Positions 16,633-25,370 of a stretch of DNA of 64,000 nucleotides are shown piece after piece; positions within the stretch are counted from its first letter, which is position 1; each line of letters opens with the position of its first letter. The notes under the pieces are model-generated. The model was not told the DNA's origin, did not search any database, and worked only from the letters and a program-made list of their open reading frames with translations. A program made the translations under genes and the position numbers. Source of the DNA: Acetobacterium malicum subsp. dehalogenans DSM 11527 (GTDB taxonomy: Bacteria > Bacillota > Clostridia > Eubacteriales > Eubacteriaceae); the NCBI RefSeq assembly GCF_000472665.1, contig NZ_AXAC01000006.1, positions 479 to 64,478 of the forward strand, written 5' to 3'.

Positions 16633-18027
16633 ATGCGAACAGAACACGACTTATTGGGCCCACTGGAGGTGCCAATTAATGCTTACTACGGTATCCATAC
16701 GGTTCGAGCCCTGGAAAATTTTCAGATCACCGGCATACCGATTCATAAAGAACTGGTGGAAGCCCTGGTGGTCATCAAGAAAGCGGCGGCGCTGACCAAT
16801 ATCAGCATCGGCGCCCTGGATCCGGACAAGGGCGAAGCCATCACCGCCGCCTGTGATGAGATCCTAGCCGGGGCGCTGCGCAGCCATTTCGTAGTGGATT
16901 GTATGCAGGGTGGTGCCGGCACCTCGGCTAATATGAATGTCAACGAGGTGATTGCCAACCGGGCCATTGAACACCTGGGCGGACAAAAAGGCGATTATAG
17001 CCTGATTCATCCACTGGATCACGTCAATCTCCACCAATCCACCAATGATGTCTTTCCCACCGCGGTACGGATTGCTGCCATCCGGCTGCTAAAACCGGTG
17101 ACCGAGTCCTTTGCCAACCTGCAATCGGCGCTCCAGGAAAAGGAGGAAGAATTTTCGCGGGTCATCAAAGCCGGACGGACCCAGCTCCAGGATGCCGTAC
17201 CGGTGACCCTGGGCCAGGAGTTTGGGGCCTGGGCCCAGGCTATTTCCCGGGACCGCTGGCGGCTTTACAAGGCTGAAGAACGGCTCCGGCAGGTGAATAT
17301 CGGCGGGACTGCCGTGGGTACCGGCTTAAATGCGCCCCGGTCCTACATCTTTACGATGATTGAAAAGCTCCGGGATCTCACTGGCATCAGCCTGGCCCGG
17401 ACCGACTATATGATGGATCCAACCCAGAACTGCGACGTCTTTGTAGAAGTTTCCGGCCTGTTAAAAACTGCCGCCGTCAATCTTTCTAAAATTGCCAATG
17501 ATCTGCGGCTGCTTTCCTCGGGACCCTACACCGGCCTTGGCGAAATCACCCTGCCGACAGTTCAGGCCGGGTCTTCGATTATGCCCGGCAAGGTTAATCC
17601 GGTCATTCCCGAAGCTGTCAACCAGGTGGCCTTTCAGATTATTGCCAATGATACCGCCATTACTCTGGCTGCCATGTCGGGACAACTGGAGCTGAATGCT
17701 TTCCTGCCGGTGATAGCCAAAAACCTGTTTGAAGAACTGGATCTGCTCAGTCACACCCTACCGATCTTTATCCGTCGCTGTATCGACGGGATTGCGGCCA
17801 ATGAGGAGACCTGTCGGGCCAATCTGGAAAACAGTACTGTGACACTCACCGCCCTCACCGCCATCATCGGTTATGACAAGGGCACCGAAGCCGCCCTGAT
17901 TTTAAAAGAAACCGGAAAACCGATCAAGGATATTATTCTTGAAAAAAAATGGATGACAGCTGCTGAACTGGCCGAGGTGCTAAAACCGGAACGCCTGACC
18001 TCACCCAGCATGGATCGAAAGCATTAA
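16633..18027 (+). CDS. aspA: Aspartate ammonia-lyase
   Basis: Converts aspartate to fumarate and ammonia. 464 residues of the fumarase/aspartase superfamily with EHDLLGPLEVP, the HPLDHVNLHQSTND substrate loop, AGRTQLQDAVPVTLG and the signature GSSIMPGKVNP. I prefer the ATG at 16633 because GAGGG lies just before it; the ATG at 16621 has no site of its own. The GC-rich codon use matches hydF, 46 bases downstream. Aspartase genes next to hydrogenase maturation genes recur in anaerobic Firmicutes. A supply of ammonia for the H-cluster dithiomethylamine bridge has been suggested by such neighbourhoods, but this is inference here. Confidence 0.92.
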   Translation: MRTEHDLLGPLEVPINAYYGIHTVRALENFQITGIPIHKELVEALVVIKKAAALTNISIGALDPDKGEAITAACDEILAGALRSHFVVDCMQGGAGTSANMNVNEVIANRAIEHLGGQKGDYSLIHPLDHVNLHQSTNDVFPTAVRIAAIRLLKPVTESFANLQSALQEKEEEFSRVIKAGRTQLQDAVPVTLGQEFGAWAQAISRDRWRLYKAEERLRQVNIGGTAVGTGLNAPRSYIFTMIEKLRDLTGISLARTDYMMDPTQNCDVFVEVSGLLKTAAVNLSKIANDLRLLSSGPYTGLGEITLPTVQAGSSIMPGKVNPVIPEAVNQVAFQIIANDTAITLAAMSGQLELNAFLPVIAKNLFEELDLLSHTLPIFIRRCIDGIAANEETCRANLENSTVTLTALTAIIGYDKGTEAALILKETGKPIKDIILEKKWMTAAELAEVLKPERLTSPSMDRKH

Positions 18028-18073
18028 TCAAAATCTCTGATCTAAATCACCGATCGAAAGGAAATAAAAAATT

Positions 18074-19324
18074 ATGAATCTAAATAGTATGAATGAAACC
18101 CCAATGTCCAGCCGCATGGCAATTGGCCTTTTTGGCAAACGAAATGCCGGTAAGTCCTCGCTGATCAATGCCCTCACCGATCAGTCGGTGGCCGTTATTT
18201 CTGATGTGGCCGGAACCACCACCGACCCGGTTTATAAAACCATGGAACTGCTACCCATCGGCCCGGTGGTCTTTATCGACACTGCCGGTCTGGATGATAC
18301 CGGGGAACTGGGGCTGCTGCGAATTGAAAAAACCTACGAGGTACTCAGAAAATGTCATTTTGCGATTGTGGTGGCGGATATTGAAACCGGCATTACTGAC
18401 TTTGAAGAAGAATTCATCGATCAACTGATCAAGCGCAAAATCCCCAGCGTTTTTGTGTTAAATAAAGCTGATAAGGGTTGTCCCGCCCCCGAAGAGATCG
18501 AAGCCTTGAAAAAATCGCTTAAAATCCCCCTATCCTTTACCAGCGTTTATAATGGTACCGGGATTAAAGCGGTCAAGCAAATGATCATTGACCATGCCAA
18601 TTATGAGGATGTGGAACCGGCCCTGGTTGGGGATCTGATTGAATCCGGTGATATGGTGGTGTTGGTGACCCCGATCGACAAATCCGCGCCTAAGGGTCGG
18701 CTGATTCTGCCTCAGCAGCAAACCATCCGGGACATCATCGAAAAGGATGCGGTAGCGATGATCACCAAGGAACATGAACTGAAACACACGCTGGAGAGCC
18801 TGAACAAGCCGCCGGCCATTGTCATCACCGATTCTCAAGCTTTTCTCAAAGTATCGGCCGATACCCCGGCCGGTATTCCACTGACTTCGTTTTCGATCCT
18901 GTTTGCCCGACAAAAAACCGATCTGGCCGAAATGGTCCGGGGCATTAAGCGAATTGAACAACTGGCCCCCGGGGATAAGGTCCTGATTGTTGAAGGCTGT
19001 ACCCATCACCGCCAGGCCGATGATATCGGCAAGGTTAAAATCCCCCGCTGGATCCGCCAGATTGCCGGCTGTGATATCGAATTTCACTGGGCCTCCGGTG
19101 CTCATTATCCCAAAGATATTGGTGAGTATGCCGTGATTGTCCACTGTGGCGGCTGTATGCTCAACCGCCGGGAAATGCAGTATCGAGTCCACACGGCCCG
19201 ACAAAAAGGGGTTTACATCACCAACTATGGGATGCTGATCGCCTATGTTCAGGGAATCTTAAGCCGGGCCCTGGAACCCTTTCCCGCCGCCAAACTGGCT
19301 TTGGAAGAAAACAATCTGAATTAA
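18074..19324 (+). CDS. hydF: [FeFe]-hydrogenase H-cluster maturation GTPase HydF
   Basis: HydF is the scaffold on which the two-iron subcluster of [FeFe]-hydrogenase is built before transfer to HydA. 416 residues: a GTPase domain (GLFGKRNAGKSSLINAL P-loop, FIDTAGLDD G3 motif, VLNKADKG G4 motif), a dimerisation domain, and a C-terminal [4Fe-4S] domain with EGCTHH and HCGGCML supplying the Cys ligands. AAAGGAAAT precedes the ATG. It shares an operon with aspA. HydE, HydG and the hydrogenase are not in the window. Confidence 0.95.
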   Translation: MNLNSMNETPMSSRMAIGLFGKRNAGKSSLINALTDQSVAVISDVAGTTTDPVYKTMELLPIGPVVFIDTAGLDDTGELGLLRIEKTYEVLRKCHFAIVVADIETGITDFEEEFIDQLIKRKIPSVFVLNKADKGCPAPEEIEALKKSLKIPLSFTSVYNGTGIKAVKQMIIDHANYEDVEPALVGDLIESGDMVVLVTPIDKSAPKGRLILPQQQTIRDIIEKDAVAMITKEHELKHTLESLNKPPAIVITDSQAFLKVSADTPAGIPLTSFSILFARQKTDLAEMVRGIKRIEQLAPGDKVLIVEGCTHHRQADDIGKVKIPRWIRQIAGCDIEFHWASGAHYPKDIGEYAVIVHCGGCMLNRREMQYRVHTARQKGVYITNYGMLIAYVQGILSRALEPFPAAKLALEENNLN

Positions 19325-19332
19325 CGAAAACT

Positions 19333-19368
19333 ACACCCTGACACTTATTCAGGGTGTTGATTTTTTTG
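19333..19368 (+). terminator. Intrinsic terminator after hydF
   Basis: CACCCTGA and TCAGGGTG form the stem, with TTGATTTTTTT after it. It overlaps the last codons of the converging GGDEF/EAL gene. Confidence 0.8.
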
Positions 19369-22300
19369 TCGTAGTACTGCCTCCATTTCCGCTGCCGGCA
19401 TCGGCTTATAGTAAAAGAAACCCTGAACCGTATCACACTGCTGCACTTTTAAAAAATCAATCTGTTCCTCCGTTTCAGCGCCTTCGGCAATTACACTAAG
19501 TCCCAAATTTTTGGCCAGCAGAATAATCGTGTTAACGATCGCCTGATCTTTTTCATTTTCGGTGATGCCATCAATGAATTGCTTGTCTATTTTTATCTGA
19601 TCCATGGGCAATAATTTCAGGCGACTCAATGATGAGTATTCGGTCCCGAAATCATCGATGGAAATATAAAGTCCCAGCTTTTTTAACCCGTTTAAAACAC
19701 CGACAATATAACTGGATTTGTTGATTGCGATGTTTTCGGTCAGCTCCAGTTCCAGATACCTTGGTTTTAAATCGGTTTCTTTGAGCAGCTTTTTCATCTG
19801 ACTGATCAACAGTGGGTTTCGAAATTGGGTTGCCGAGATATTAACAGCGATCCGTACCGGGGGCAGTCCCATATCCTGCCATGTCTTATTTTGACTACAT
19901 GCGGTCGTCAGCACCCATTCTCCGATCGGATTGATCAATCCGGTTTGTTCTGCCAGGGGAATAATCACCTTGGGCGGAATTATTCCCAATTCAGGATGCT
20001 GCCATCGCAGCAGCGCTTCCACAGCGACAATTTTTCCCGTTGTCAGACAAATTTGTGGTTGATAATAAACCCGTAATTCATGATTATCTAAAGCATGATA
20101 CAGATTACTGGTCAGTTTGTTTTTGAATTTGACCTCTTCTTTAATCGTTGATGAACATAACACATAGTTATTTTTTCCCTTTTCTTTGGCCTTACACATG
20201 GCAATATCGGCATTTTTTATCAGCTCCTCGGCGGTATCCCCATCCTTCGGATAAATCGAAATACCGGCATTGGCAGAGATATAAAATTCCTGGCCATTGA
20301 CAATAAAAGCATGCTTAAATAAGCCGGCGATCCGGTCGGCTACTTTTAAAACCTCTTTATCCCGAGCCATATTATTTAACATGATTGCAAATCCATCGCC
20401 CTCAAAACGGCAAACCGCATCGGTTTTTTTTACCGATCTTACCAACTTTTGACTGACCTGAACCAGCAGCTTATCACTGCCCTCATGCCCCATCATATCA
20501 TTAACAGTTCTGAAACTATCAATATCCAGATAGATGACTCCGATCATTTTGCCATTTTGTTGTGCTGATTCTATTCCCTGGTTTAACCTGTCATTGAACA
20601 ATAACCGGTTAGGCAGTCCGGTTAGTTGATCATAATAAGCGCGATAGTTGATTTCATTTTCGGCATCGATCTTCACCAGTGCATCTGCTAAAATGTTGGC
20701 AATAATTTCCAGTAGCCCTTCGTATTCAGGGTTTAATTCATCCTTCTCTGTTTTTATTTCAAAGGCCAGGAATCCTCTTACCTCAACTTTACTGGATATC
20801 GGGATCGCGATAATTACATCATTGGGTCTTTCATCCAAAATATCTCCGCGATTGAAATTATGAACAATCTTATTTGCAATAATTGATTCAATCCATTCTG
20901 GTGCTGCTTCGACCGGAATTTCCTGCCGTTCTGCTTTTTGTGACGCGACGTCTTCATTGCGCCATTCCTGTTGACACGATACGCTACTTTTATCGTCATT
21001 AAAAAAACAGATACAGGCCCGGTCAATATTGAAGAACGCTCCGCTTTTACGTAACCATTTTGCGGATTTTTCTTCAAAATTGATAGCATTGACATTTAAA
21101 AAGTCAGTCGAAAATTCTGAAATCATTTTTTGGATTTTTAACTGGTCAGCATTTTGCTTTAATCGCTGAACATAGAGTTTATTTACAAAAAATGCCACCC
21201 ATACACCAATTCCAAACAAACCGATTCTCGCCACATAAGCAGAGCTGTTAATTTCGACAATTGCCTGAGGTTTGATAATAAACACGAGAATCTGGGTTAG
21301 AAAAATGGACACCGTTATACCAACCAGCGCAATTCGGTTATTGTAAACAAGGGCAACAATAATCAAAATAAATGGGAACGCCCAAATTGTCGGACTGGCA
21401 ATATTGATAAACTCAAAGGTTATCACTGGTATCGATAAACCAATTAGCGCCATGATGATATAATTCTGGTACTTCTTTAGCGGCTCAACACGCTGGGCAA
21501 TCTGTATCATAAAACCAATCGCCAATAATAGTCCACTAAAGCTCAGGATCGTGATCAGATCAGCCTGTTCTGGAATAAAGTGCCGGGACACGATATTCAA
21601 AAAACTCCCGGCGATAAAGCATCCCGACAAGTAATTGTATATTTTTGTGCGATTCCCCTTGTTTAAAATGACTTCATCCATATTGAGTGGCGGCATTCTT
21701 ACCAGTTTGTATTTTTTTATTGAATAAAACATTGCCAGGATTGCGACAAACATAACATTCGAAACTTTTTGTGTGGCTCCTGTTAAGAATAATTCATTCC
21801 CGAGAATCTGTAACATAAAGCCACTGATTAATGAAATACTAAACCCATACAAAATAAGCCTGGCCTGTTGCTTATTTCGCTTGTCACCGGAGTATTCTCC
21901 CCAATGCCAGAGCACTGCCAGCCCGATGGCGATAAAACTATAGTAATAAATATAATACAGCACGTTCCAGATATTATTTTCGGCTTTATTCATCCACCCA
22001 AATGGTGTATTGATTAAATTATACTGTAGGATGGCCAGGTCATGAGATAGCGCAAAGATGTAAATAAAGACCGCTGCCGGTGTATAAATTAAAAAATAGA
22101 TCCACCACTTTTGAAGCAACCTTCGTTTATTGGTTAGAATTAAAAAGAAGTGTAATAATATCCCCGCAAAGGTGCACCAACCCAGTGCTGAAACACGTCG
22201 CCAAAAAAAACAAGTCTCTATGTCCGCCACAGAAATGGACATGGCCAGGCTAAATGTCCAGACACTTAAGAAGATACATAACACAAAGAAAATCCGATTA

Positions 22301-22404
22301 CTTTTTTCTTTTGAATTAACCGAAACAATATAAGCACCAAAGAACATATACATTCCGCATATAATGAAAAACAAAAATGAAAATATCAATGGTAGTATCC
22401 CCAC
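19345..22404 (-). CDS. Membrane GAF-GGDEF-EAL protein (probable c-di-GMP phosphodiesterase)
   Basis: 1019 residues. About 12 hydrophobic segments fill residues 1-410, the first part resembling the 7TM N-terminal region of histidine-kinase-like receptors. A GAF-like domain follows (about 430-580), then GGDEF (about 590-750) and EAL (about 760-1010). The GGDEF signature reads EGDGF, so cyclase activity is unlikely and the domain may only bind GTP. The EAL domain is intact: VEALLRWQHP, ELTEN, IDDFGTEYSS, KIDKQFI, EGAETEEQ. I start it at the GTG at 22404, which has AAAGGAG five bases upstream; the ATG at 22419 has no site. Likely degrades c-di-GMP in response to a membrane and a cytosolic signal. 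Confidence 0.88.
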   Translation of the reverse strand: MGILPLIFSFLFFIICGMYMFFGAYIVSVNSKEKSNRIFFVLCIFLSVWTFSLAMSISVADIETCFFWRRVSALGWCTFAGILLHFFLILTNKRRLLQKWWIYFLIYTPAAVFIYIFALSHDLAILQYNLINTPFGWMNKAENNIWNVLYYIYYYSFIAIGLAVLWHWGEYSGDKRNKQQARLILYGFSISLISGFMLQILGNELFLTGATQKVSNVMFVAILAMFYSIKKYKLVRMPPLNMDEVILNKGNRTKIYNYLSGCFIAGSFLNIVSRHFIPEQADLITILSFSGLLLAIGFMIQIAQRVEPLKKYQNYIIMALIGLSIPVITFEFINIASPTIWAFPFILIIVALVYNNRIALVGITVSIFLTQILVFIIKPQAIVEINSSAYVARIGLFGIGVWVAFFVNKLYVQRLKQNADQLKIQKMISEFSTDFLNVNAINFEEKSAKWLRKSGAFFNIDRACICFFNDDKSSVSCQQEWRNEDVASQKAERQEIPVEAAPEWIESIIANKIVHNFNRGDILDERPNDVIIAIPISSKVEVRGFLAFEIKTEKDELNPEYEGLLEIIANILADALVKIDAENEINYRAYYDQLTGLPNRLLFNDRLNQGIESAQQNGKMIGVIYLDIDSFRTVNDMMGHEGSDKLLVQVSQKLVRSVKKTDAVCRFEGDGFAIMLNNMARDKEVLKVADRIAGLFKHAFIVNGQEFYISANAGISIYPKDGDTAEELIKNADIAMCKAKEKGKNNYVLCSSTIKEEVKFKNKLTSNLYHALDNHELRVYYQPQICLTTGKIVAVEALLRWQHPELGIIPPKVIIPLAEQTGLINPIGEWVLTTACSQNKTWQDMGLPPVRIAVNISATQFRNPLLISQMKKLLKETDLKPRYLELELTENIAINKSSYIVGVLNGLKKLGLYISIDDFGTEYSSLSRLKLLPMDQIKIDKQFIDGITENEKDQAIVNTIILLAKNLGLSVIAEGAETEEQIDFLKVQQCDTVQGFFYYKPMPAAEMEAVLRQKNQHPE

Positions 22405-22607
22405 AAGAGCTCCTTTCATCTACTGTTTTTTAATCATAAAACTGCTATCCACCGCAGTGTTTTATTATATACCCCCAAAAATCAATCTGTCACATTTTTG
22501 ACTTATTCTTTAACAAATTTAACCTGTTCCAAACCTGTCACTTGATCTTTTGGTGTACACTCAACGTGAAACTGCAAAACATAAAATAGCTTTTATGGAG
22601 GTTTTCT

Positions 22608-23978
22608 ATGCCAAAAACGTATGTACTGGATACCAACGTACTGATTCAATCCCCCCAGGCACTGTTGTCCTTTGAGGATAACAAGATTGTTCTGCCCATC
22701 GCCGTATTGGAAGATTTGGACAAACTGAAAAACGAGGATGGCGAGCGTGGTTCAAACGCCCGACAGTCGATTCGTTTTCTGGAGCAGCTAAGGCAGAAGG
22801 GGAATCTGTTTGAAGGGGTCAGCCTGGAAAGTGGTGGACTACTTAAAATTGAAGCAAATTTTGCATCGGTGGATCTTCCCTACGGTTTTCAAAACAATTC
22901 CAACGATAATCGCATTCTCAAAGTCTGTAAGGGACTGATCAGTCAGGGCGAACCGGTAACACTTGTGACCAAAGATATCATCGTCCGGTTGAAATCCCAG
23001 ATGCTGGAAATCCCCACCGAAGATTTCTTTGCTGAACAGTCGCCGGTGTTTCAGAATCAGTATACCGGTCGAACCGAAGTCTATGCACCGGATGAAAAAA
23101 TGGAGGAATTCAAGAAAAAAGGAATTCTGCCAGAAAATATCTATGTGATCAATGATAACAAAACAAAATCTGGTATCATCCCTGAACATAATCAGTTTTT
23201 CATCATTCATTCTGATATCAATGAACGAAAAACGCTGCTGGGCCGCTTCAATGGCAAGAAAATTGTCCCCTTAAAAAGCCTGGACCTGGAGCCTTTCGGG
23301 GTTAAGCCCAAAAATGTCGGACAGCGTTTTTTGCAGGAAGCCCTGATGCAGGACGCTGAAACCGCCCCGCTGGTAATTGTCAAAGGCACCGCTGGAACCG
23401 CCAAGACCTTCTATTCTTTGGCCGTGGGGCTGCACCAAACCCTCGATCCCGATTTTAAAGGATACCGCAAAATCTTAGTCACCCGGCCTAATGTTCAGTT
23501 TGATGATGAAATTGGTTTTTTGCCGGGTAGCGAGCAAGAAAAAATCGCCCCACTGCTACGGCCGATCATTGATAATCTGGAGATTTTAATGAATCGCAGT
23601 GATAAATCCCGGTTTCAGAATGAAATCGAAATGCGCAAAAAAATTGAGGAACTGTTTGAACGGGGTGTCATCACCGCCGAAGCCATGAATTTTATCCGCG
23701 GCCGCTCCATTACCCATACCTATCTGATTATTGATGAAGCGCAAAACCTTACTCCCAAACAAGTAAAGGGTATTATTACCCGGGTCGGCAAGGGTACCAA
23801 AGTAGTCTTACTAGGCGACCCGCAGCAGATTGATCATCCCCTTCTGGATGAAAAAACCAATGGCTTAAGCTACGCTTCAGAACGAATGAAAGGCAGCCCC
23901 CTATGCTTCCAGTTGACCATGTTTGCCGACGAATGTCTGCGTTCACCGCTGGCCTTCGATGCTACCCAACGAATGTAA
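22608..23978 (+). CDS. PhoH-family ATPase with N-terminal PIN domain (PhoH2/YlaK type)
   Basis: 456 residues; ATGGAGG before the ATG. The PIN domain (about 1-140) starts YVLDTNVLIQSP and keeps the acidic residues of a metal-dependent RNase (D8, the ED pair in VLEDLDKL, and NDNRIL). The PhoH ATPase domain (about 225-450) has Walker A VKGTAGTAKTFYS and Walker B TYLIIDEAQNLTP. PIN-PhoH proteins are thought to couple RNA unwinding to cleavage, and the family is linked to phosphate starvation and toxin-antitoxin-like RNA turnover. Monocistronic. Confidence 0.9.
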   Translation: MPKTYVLDTNVLIQSPQALLSFEDNKIVLPIAVLEDLDKLKNEDGERGSNARQSIRFLEQLRQKGNLFEGVSLESGGLLKIEANFASVDLPYGFQNNSNDNRILKVCKGLISQGEPVTLVTKDIIVRLKSQMLEIPTEDFFAEQSPVFQNQYTGRTEVYAPDEKMEEFKKKGILPENIYVINDNKTKSGIIPEHNQFFIIHSDINERKTLLGRFNGKKIVPLKSLDLEPFGVKPKNVGQRFLQEALMQDAETAPLVIVKGTAGTAKTFYSLAVGLHQTLDPDFKGYRKILVTRPNVQFDDEIGFLPGSEQEKIAPLLRPIIDNLEILMNRSDKSRFQNEIEMRKKIEELFERGVITAEAMNFIRGRSITHTYLIIDEAQNLTPKQVKGIITRVGKGTKVVLLGDPQQIDHPLLDEKTNGLSYASERMKGSPLCFQLTMFADECLRSPLAFDATQRM

Positions 23979-23992
23979 ATAATACGAATATA

Positions 23993-24042
23993 AAAAAATT
24001 GGGCGGTGGGCTAGTCATCATTTGACTGGCCTACCGCCCCTA
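23993..24042. terminator. Long inverted repeat after the PhoH gene
   Basis: GGGCGGTGGGCTAGTCA and TGACTGGCCTACCGCCC pair over 17 bases with one bulge or mismatch. On the minus strand it is followed by seven T residues; on the plus strand the T tract is missing, so its main direction is unclear. Confidence 0.55.
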
Positions 24043-24181
24043 TCATTGGATGGATACTCTTTAAATAAATACGTAAACAATGAAAACCATAGAATTTACA
24101 CATTTTTAATCTCGAATTAAAGACGAAACCTGGAGCCATCCATATAATCACATTATCGAGTAAGTTCAGGAGGAATGAATA

Positions 24182-24772
24182 ATGAATCAGTTGAATTTTT
24201 GTATTGATATTGATGGCACGATAACCGAAGCTTATGACTGGATTCCCAGAGCCAACGAATACTTCAACACCCAAATTATCCCAGAAATGGTTACTGAATA
24301 TGATGAATATATCGCGCTTGGGGTAGACCCAAAAGCCTTTGCTGAATTTTATCATTTGTATGGTGAAACCATTTATGCCGAGTCCCACATCCGCGCGGGT
24401 GTAAAAGACGTTCTCAATGGCCTTTTTACCGATCACAATCTTCACTTTGTTACCGCCCGGGAGATCGAAATGAAAAACGTGACTGAAAAGTGGTTGTCTC
24501 ATCACCACATCCCGATGAGTTCCCTATCACTATTGGGCTCTCATGATAAGGTTGCCAAAGCCTACGAATTCTGCTGTGATATTTTTATTGAGGATCGCTA
24601 CGAAAATGCGGTGCAACTAGCAAGTCACGGATTTAATGTCCTGCTGATCGACTGTTATTATAATCAGGGTCATTTGTTTCCCGGGATTACCCGGGTTAAT
24701 GATTGGATCGACATCGATCGTCATATTGACAACTATATTCAAACCTGCAATTATTCTCAAATCGCAATTTAA
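24182..24772 (+). CDS. HAD-family 5'(3')-deoxyribonucleotidase-like protein (NT5C type)
   Basis: 196 residues; AGGAGG eight bases before the ATG. The HAD motif I is intact (CIDIDGTITEAYDWI), motif II lies in HFVTARE, and the acidic motif is DIFIEDRYENAVQLA. Length and the ITEAYDW segment match the small NT5C/YqfW-like nucleotidases that hydrolyse nucleoside monophosphates. It may clear excess deoxynucleotides, but the true substrate is unknown. Stand-alone gene, 200 bases after the PhoH gene. Confidence 0.8.
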   Translation: MNQLNFCIDIDGTITEAYDWIPRANEYFNTQIIPEMVTEYDEYIALGVDPKAFAEFYHLYGETIYAESHIRAGVKDVLNGLFTDHNLHFVTAREIEMKNVTEKWLSHHHIPMSSLSLLGSHDKVAKAYEFCCDIFIEDRYENAVQLASHGFNVLLIDCYYNQGHLFPGITRVNDWIDIDRHIDNYIQTCNYSQIAI

Positions 24773-24945
24773 ATCTCAACTATTTAGAATTCTAGTCCTT
24801 AATATCAGATAATCACTAATTCTCCACCCTCAACACATTTTTCGACAGATTTTTTTTGCTGTTAGCAAGATATTTATCGCCCCATCCAGGTTGCCCACAT
24901 TTTTGTCTGTTGCAACCTGGATAATTTATCTAGCTGCTTGATGGC

Positions 24946-25341
24946 TTACTTCACCACTTCATAAGGCCAATCCACAATACCACCAAAATCATAGATATGA
25001 GTATAGCCGAGATCCACCAATTTTTTAGCCGCCTCGGCACTTCGCCGGCCAGTGCGGCAATAAACAAGAATGGTCTGATTCTGATCAGCTAAAACAGTAG
25101 GCGCCTTAGCGCTGATCTCGGTATCCGGAATCAGTACCGCATTCTCAATATGACCTTGATCGTATTCCTCCTGAGTCCGGACATCCAGAATAACCAGGTC
25201 TTCGCCCCCATCGATCATGACTTTGGCCTCTGCAGCCGTAATTTTTTTAACTGACACCGCCTTCTCCTTTGCTTTTTCCTGACTTGAACATCCGGCCACC
25301 AAAATGACCACAACCAGCAATAGTATTCCTAACTTTTTCAT
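24946..25341 (-). CDS. Rhodanese-like lipoprotein
   Basis: 131 residues from MKKLGILL (AAAGG eight bases upstream). A lipobox (LVAGC, Cys about 18) anchors a single rhodanese domain with LDVRTQEEYDQGHIENA and the active-site loop VYCRTGRRS, where Cys carries the persulfide. Extracytoplasmic single-domain rhodaneses move sulfane sulfur or detoxify cyanide, or act as thiol redox proteins. It is 29 bases downstream of the VanY-type gene and probably co-transcribed. Confidence 0.88.
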   Translation of the reverse strand: MKKLGILLLVVVILVAGCSSQEKAKEKAVSVKKITAAEAKVMIDGGEDLVILDVRTQEEYDQGHIENAVLIPDTEISAKAPTVLADQNQTILVYCRTGRRSAEAAKKLVDLGYTHIYDFGGIVDWPYEVVK

Positions 25342-25370
25342 CGCATTGCCTTTCGTAAAAATCAAATCAG

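Noticed and set aside
18530-19204. 224-residue reading frame antisense to hydF
   Set aside because: hydF is certain and in the other strand; this frame lacks a ribosome site and family features, and results from the GC-rich codon bias.
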